This document shows positions 19,629-21,987 of a stretch of 21,987 bases of DNA, in pieces. A model generated the notes under the pieces. That model saw only the letters and a program-made list of their open reading frames with translations, was not told the origin of the DNA and made no database searches. Each line of letters begins with the position of its first letter. Position 1 is the stretch's first letter. A program made the translations under genes and the position numbers. Origin of the DNA: a virus; IMG/VR virus record IMGVR_UViG_3300048023_000320, positions 1 to 21,987 of that record. One strand, 5' to 3'.

Positions 19629-20696
19629 TCACTTGAAACGGTTGAACACGTCGGGTTGGAGGTTTGTCAGCTGTTCATCGTTGAGCAGCTTTGTTCCAAC
19701 TTTAGTCAACCTTGGAAGGTGTGACACTGGCTCGGCCTTTAAGACCGGTGGTGTCACATGGTTAACCCAAGGCAGTGACTCATCCATCTTTTTGATGGCG
19801 TTTTGTCGCTGTTCATCCGTGCTGTGGCTGTAGTTCAGCGTGGTACCGATCAGTGCGTGACCCATCATCGACATCAGATCACGGGATGATGTGCCAATGC
19901 GGAATTGGTACGTCCCAAAGCTGTGCCGCAGTGAGTGGAAGCAGTAACCCTCTTCGATGAAACCGCAGTAGTTCTTCACTGCATCAAACCGGCGATACAG
20001 GTTGTGCCTGTCGCAGTTGAAATCTTCAGCAAAGATCAAAGCAGTGCCAGGCATGTCCCTGCATCTCTCTTGGAGAACTGGTAGAAGCCAAGCAGAGATG
20101 GGTATATGAACCACATCCCGAGCTTTTCTGCGATCTGTTTTGTGCTCTTTGTCTTTCCTTGCACCTGAAATCAGGCTGTTATCAAGAAAGTTAATGTCAC
20201 GAACACGCAGTTTGAGTAATTCACCCTGCCTAAGTCCGGTACTGAAAGCACAAATGATGATGTCCGCTAGTGCATCATCCCTGAACACTTCACGTGAAGC
20301 TGTTGCCAGCTCAAGTACCTGTTCAGGTTCATAATGCAAACGTACTTGAGCGTCCTTGGGTAGCTTGCAAGATTTCCAATCAACATCTGATTGTGAAATC
20401 TTTTTGAGCTTTGCACAATAGGTGAGACACGTTTGCATTGACTGAATAGCCAAGTTAATTGTGCGGTTGGCTTTACCTCGTTTGTACAGTGTGGTTTTGA
20501 GTTTTTCTACAGCCGCTATGTCGATACTTGTGATCAAGTAAGACCGACCGAAGATCTCAAGCCAAGGCTGGATCGCGTAGTACGCAGAAGCTGCGCCCTT
20601 GATGTATCTGCCGTCTTCATCACGCTGCGTCCACGGGATGTGGTTGTCAAACGTGAATTTGACGGCTTGTCCAAGTGTTCGTAAGTAGTTAGCCAT
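19629..20696 (-). CDS. int: Tyrosine site-specific recombinase (integrase)
   Basis: The product is 355 residues of phage-integrase type. The C-terminal catalytic domain shows Arg156 (STGLRQGELLKL), His254-x-x-Arg257 (HSLRHSFGTYQ), His280 (MMGHALIGTT) and nucleophile Tyr289 (LNYSHS). The N-terminal about 120 residues form the core-binding SAM-like domain with a short N-terminal arm region. All catalytic residues seem present, so it should be active. It starts inside the MarR-like gene end (ATGGCTAA overlap) and is followed by a tRNA-Leu attachment site, so it probably integrates into the host tRNA-Leu gene. T7-like phages are normally lytic, which makes this gene notable. Confidence 0.96.
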   Translation of the reverse strand: MANYLRTLGQAVKFTFDNHIPWTQRDEDGRYIKGAASAYYAIQPWLEIFGRSYLITSIDIAAVEKLKTTLYKRGKANRTINLAIQSMQTCLTYCAKLKKISQSDVDWKSCKLPKDAQVRLHYEPEQVLELATASREVFRDDALADIIICAFSTGLRQGELLKLRVRDINFLDNSLISGARKDKEHKTDRRKARDVVHIPISAWLLPVLQERCRDMPGTALIFAEDFNCDRHNLYRRFDAVKNYCGFIEEGYCFHSLRHSFGTYQFRIGTSSRDLMSMMGHALIGTTLNYSHSTDEQRQNAIKKMDESLPWVNHVTPPVLKAEPVSHLPRLTKVGTKLLNDEQLTNLQPDVFNRFK

Positions 20697-21063
20697 TCAT
20701 TAGGTGGAATAGTTTGACTTGATCCTTTCCAAGCTGTGTCAGCTGGAGCACTTTGAATCGCTTGTTACATGGGTCTGTCCTCTTGGTGATCAGGTGCATA
20801 CCCGGTTCACTTAGGTTGCGCTTAGCGCACAACCAATCGGTGTTGCGTGAGACAGCAGCAGGTGTCATGCCTGTGTCCTTGGCCATGTCTTGGCTGTTAC
20901 ACCCGTCGTGTGATGCGATGTAAAGGAAGCAGATCAAGACAGGCAAAGGCATATCAGAGATGCGTGTGCCTGTTGGCTTGATTAAATCGATGCGTTGCTG
21001 TTGAAAGCCAACGATCCAATCAAGCGCTCTCTCGATCTTCCGATCGGTCGTGCGCGATGCCAC
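20689..21063 (-). CDS. MarR-like winged-helix transcriptional regulator
   Basis: The product is 124 residues from GTG 21063, the only start in the frame after a stop. Helices LPVLICFLYIASHDG, CNSQDMAKDTGM and TPAAVSRNTDWLCAKRN form a helix-turn-helix, followed by a wing with GMHLITKRTDPCNKRFKVLQLT and QLGKDQVKLF. The DP.N.R.K...LT..G ending is typical of MarR wings. Its stop overlaps the integrase start by eight bases, so both are translated together. That suggests a role in controlling integration, excision or early transcription. The N-terminal dimerisation helix (DRKIERALDWIVGFQQQ) is present. Effector and operator are unknown; a small palindrome upstream is a candidate. Confidence 0.78.
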   Translation of the reverse strand: MASRTTDRKIERALDWIVGFQQQRIDLIKPTGTRISDMPLPVLICFLYIASHDGCNSQDMAKDTGMTPAAVSRNTDWLCAKRNLSEPGMHLITKRTDPCNKRFKVLQLTQLGKDQVKLFHLMNG

Positions 21064-21184
21064 ATTCTTGGTGGGTTGGGCTCCCCCACTCTATAACAAC
21101 GTTGCAGATGTGTAAGTAAAGATACGGAAAGCGTTCCGAATCTGTGCCTACGTAGAGGTCACCGCGTGAATAGATGGTTGGCAT
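21020..21184 (-). CDS. Possible 54-aa protein in the marR upstream region
   Basis: The frame from ATG 21184 (MPTIYSRGDLYVGTDSERFP) is open through the 142-bp gap upstream of the MarR-like gene and ends 44 bases inside it (TGA 21020). The N-terminal half looks protein-like, with Tyr/Gly/Asp patterns and YLYLHICNVVIEW as a strand. No Shine-Dalgarno is seen. The same DNA could instead be a promoter or operator region for marR-int. Confidence 0.33.
   Translation of the reverse strand: MPTIYSRGDLYVGTDSERFPYLYLHICNVVIEWGSPTHQECGIAHDRSEDRESA
21125..21138. promoter_or_regulatory. Candidate operator palindrome upstream of marR-int
   Basis: The sequence CGGAA-AGCG-TTCCG is a perfect 5-bp inverted repeat centred about 70 bp before the MarR-like GTG. 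A second palindrome, CTACGTAG, lies at 21148-21155. MarR proteins bind short dyads near their own promoters, so autoregulation is possible. The repeat is short and I see no convincing -10/-35 pair nearby. Confidence 0.25.
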
Positions 21185-21205
21185 GAAGATAAGATGAAGG
21201 CGCGA

Positions 21206-21424
21206 TCAAGGATCTAACTCAATACCCTCTCGCTGTAGTAAAGTTAATATGTGGTCATCTGTTTTTGCACGTTCATGTATGTGCGTCCTTGCACATGAGT
21301 ACATGAACTCGCTCATGCTTACGTCATCAATTGCACAAATCTGTTTGAGCACACGATGGCACGCAGGACTCATCAGAACTTGGACTCGTTTCACTGCACC
21401 TGCTGTGTACCACAGCGGCAGCAT
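21206..21424 (-). CDS. Ribbon-helix-helix-like DNA-binding protein
   Basis: From ATG 21424 the product is 72 residues; a TTG at 21463 would lengthen it by 13. KRVQVLMSPACHRVLKQICA then IDDVSMSEFMYSCARTHIHE shows the strand-helix-turn-helix order of CopG/Arc-type (RHH) proteins: a beta strand ending MSP, helix A, the VSMSEF turn, and helix B. Small RHH proteins act as dimeric repressors or as antitoxin-type regulators. No toxin partner is evident; its neighbours are the 44-aa unknown and the MarR-int pair. Assignment rests on motif appearance only. Confidence 0.6.
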   Translation of the reverse strand: MLPLWYTAGAVKRVQVLMSPACHRVLKQICAIDDVSMSEFMYSCARTHIHERAKTDDHILTLLQREGIELDP

Positions 21425-21438
21425 TAAACTTTTTGCTA

Positions 21439-21573
21439 CTAGGTAAGGTTCACTGCGATACAAATGTCACTGTCGTCCTGTATTTGTTCACACATAATCT
21501 GTAATAACTCGTCCCTGTGGCTGTGCAAATACACAAGTGTGTATAGCTGATCGATTTGTTCCTGTTCAGTCAT
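21439..21573 (-). CDS. 44-aa acidic helical protein, function unknown
   Basis: The ORF starts MTEQEQIDQLYTLVYLHSHR at ATG 21573, two bases after the stop of the 102-aa gene, which favours this start over a GTG at 21621 inside that gene. It is acidic and mostly helical (QIDQLYTLVYLHS, DELLQIMCEQIQDD). No family is recognised. The small size and close packing fit early T7-type accessory genes that target host functions, but that is only positional inference. Confidence 0.5.
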   Translation of the reverse strand: MTEQEQIDQLYTLVYLHSHRDELLQIMCEQIQDDSDICIAVNLT

Positions 21574-21575
21574 GG

Positions 21576-21884
21576 TCAAATGAGGTTGAGTGGGATGTGA
21601 ATCACGGCGTCGTGGTGACACACGGTGATCTCGTGTTCTTCTGTCTTGATCAGTTCTCTGACTTTTTTTCTTGCGTACTCAGGTCGTTTGTATACGTACT
21701 CTGTGACCTTGTGAGTAGGCATGTGCGTGGCACGTATGAGTACCTCGATCTCTTCTGGCAAGCACCAAGAGTCAGCCCGCCACTCCATGAACTCATCAAA
21801 TGGGAGCGCAAGCTCAGTGAAGATTTCATCAGGCAGACTCTTTACTAGTTTCCATCTGTTGGGAAAGTATTTGTTGTTTGACAT
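21576..21884 (-). CDS. 102-aa conserved-looking cyanophage protein, function unknown
   Basis: The ORF from ATG 21884 reads MSNNKYFPNRWKLVKSLPDE and later contains FDEFMEWRADSWCLPEEIEV, then VTEYVYKRPEYARKKVRELI and ITVCHHDAVIHI. The mix of aromatic-rich strands and a KVREL helix looks like a compact globular domain. I have an impression of similar short proteins in other cyanophages but cannot name a family. The start lies 56 bases inside the upstream frame, and the stop is two bases from the 44-aa gene. There is no signal peptide and there are no Cys pairs. Confidence 0.65.
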   Translation of the reverse strand: MSNNKYFPNRWKLVKSLPDEIFTELALPFDEFMEWRADSWCLPEEIEVLIRATHMPTHKVTEYVYKRPEYARKKVRELIKTEEHEITVCHHDAVIHIPLNLI

Positions 21885-21987
21885 AGCTTGGGATAATATC
21901 TTTGAGGGTTGAATCTGTGGTCCTGGCTAACTCGTAAGCTGACCATGCTGCTTGCTCTAAGTTCTCAGCTAGGATGTATTGAACATC
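21829..21987 (-). CDS. C-terminal end of an early gene cut by the window edge
   Basis: A frame enters from the right edge and reads DVQYILAENLEQAAWSAYEL, then ARTTDSTLKDIIPSYV, ending KESA at TGA 21829. The visible 52 residues are helical and acidic/polar, look like coding sequence, and overlap the 102-aa gene by 56 bp. The start is outside the window and the family is unknown. Confidence 0.5.
   Translation of the reverse strand, partial: DVQYILAENLEQAAWSAYELARTTDSTLKDIIPSYVKQQILSQQMETSKESA

Noticed and set aside
1-21987. CRISPR array, insertion sequence, riboswitch or toxin-antitoxin pair.
   Set aside because: I saw no regularly spaced repeats, transposase motifs, known aptamer pattern or toxin partner for the RHH-like protein.

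Overview
This window is most likely an internal piece of a T7-like marine cyanopodovirus genome (P-SSP7/Syn5 type, host Synechococcus or Prochlorococcus), presented in reverse: every supported gene is on the minus strand, so transcription runs from high to low coordinates. The diagnosis rests on the T7 gene order (single-subunit RNA polymerase, ssDNA-binding protein, endonuclease I, primase-helicase, DNA polymerase, exonuclease, portal, scaffold, capsid, tail tube A, tail tube B) together with cyanobacterial photosystem genes (psbA for D1, and hli) and many small cyanophage-type proteins. These assignments come from reading motifs by eye; no search was run.

Layout in transcription order. Positions 21987-20689 hold early small genes: a truncated ORF, a 102-aa and a 44-aa unknown, a ribbon-helix-helix-like protein, and a MarR-like winged-helix protein that overlaps the integrase start. 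Positions 20696-19440 hold the tyrosine integrase, a likely phage attachment site made of the 5' half of a tRNA-Leu(GAG) gene, and a hairpin. Positions 19335-11075 hold RNA polymerase and the replication and nucleotide-metabolism genes. Within this block the DNA polymerase gene is broken into two frames, and an HNH homing-type endonuclease lies just after it. Positions 11172-8718 hold a MazG-like pyrophosphatase and a compact two-subunit ribonucleotide reductase. Positions 8725-5918 encode a small protein, a gp7.3-like virion protein, portal and scaffold. Positions 5918-3352 are an insert between scaffold and capsid carrying hli, psbA, several tiny basic proteins and a signal-peptide protein resembling an outer-membrane barrel. 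Positions 3351-1 hold a structured leader, the major capsid gene, a strong intrinsic terminator, tail tube A, and the first 455 codons of tail tube B, which runs off the left edge.

The genes form a tightly coupled late and middle operon. Most junctions are TAATG, ATGA or GTGA overlaps, so hli and psbA are wired into the virion-assembly transcript. Nucleotide recycling (exonuclease, endonuclease, RNR, MazG) and photosynthesis support (D1, HLIP) together suggest that host energy is kept flowing into dNTP synthesis while capsids are built.

The most interesting items are the anticodon-loop attachment site with symmetric flanks, the split DNA polymerase next to a homing-type endonuclease, the RNR small subunit with no tyrosine at the usual radical position, the D1 tail that doubles as a ribosome-binding site, the capsid leader, and a roughly 195-residue insertion in tail tube B.
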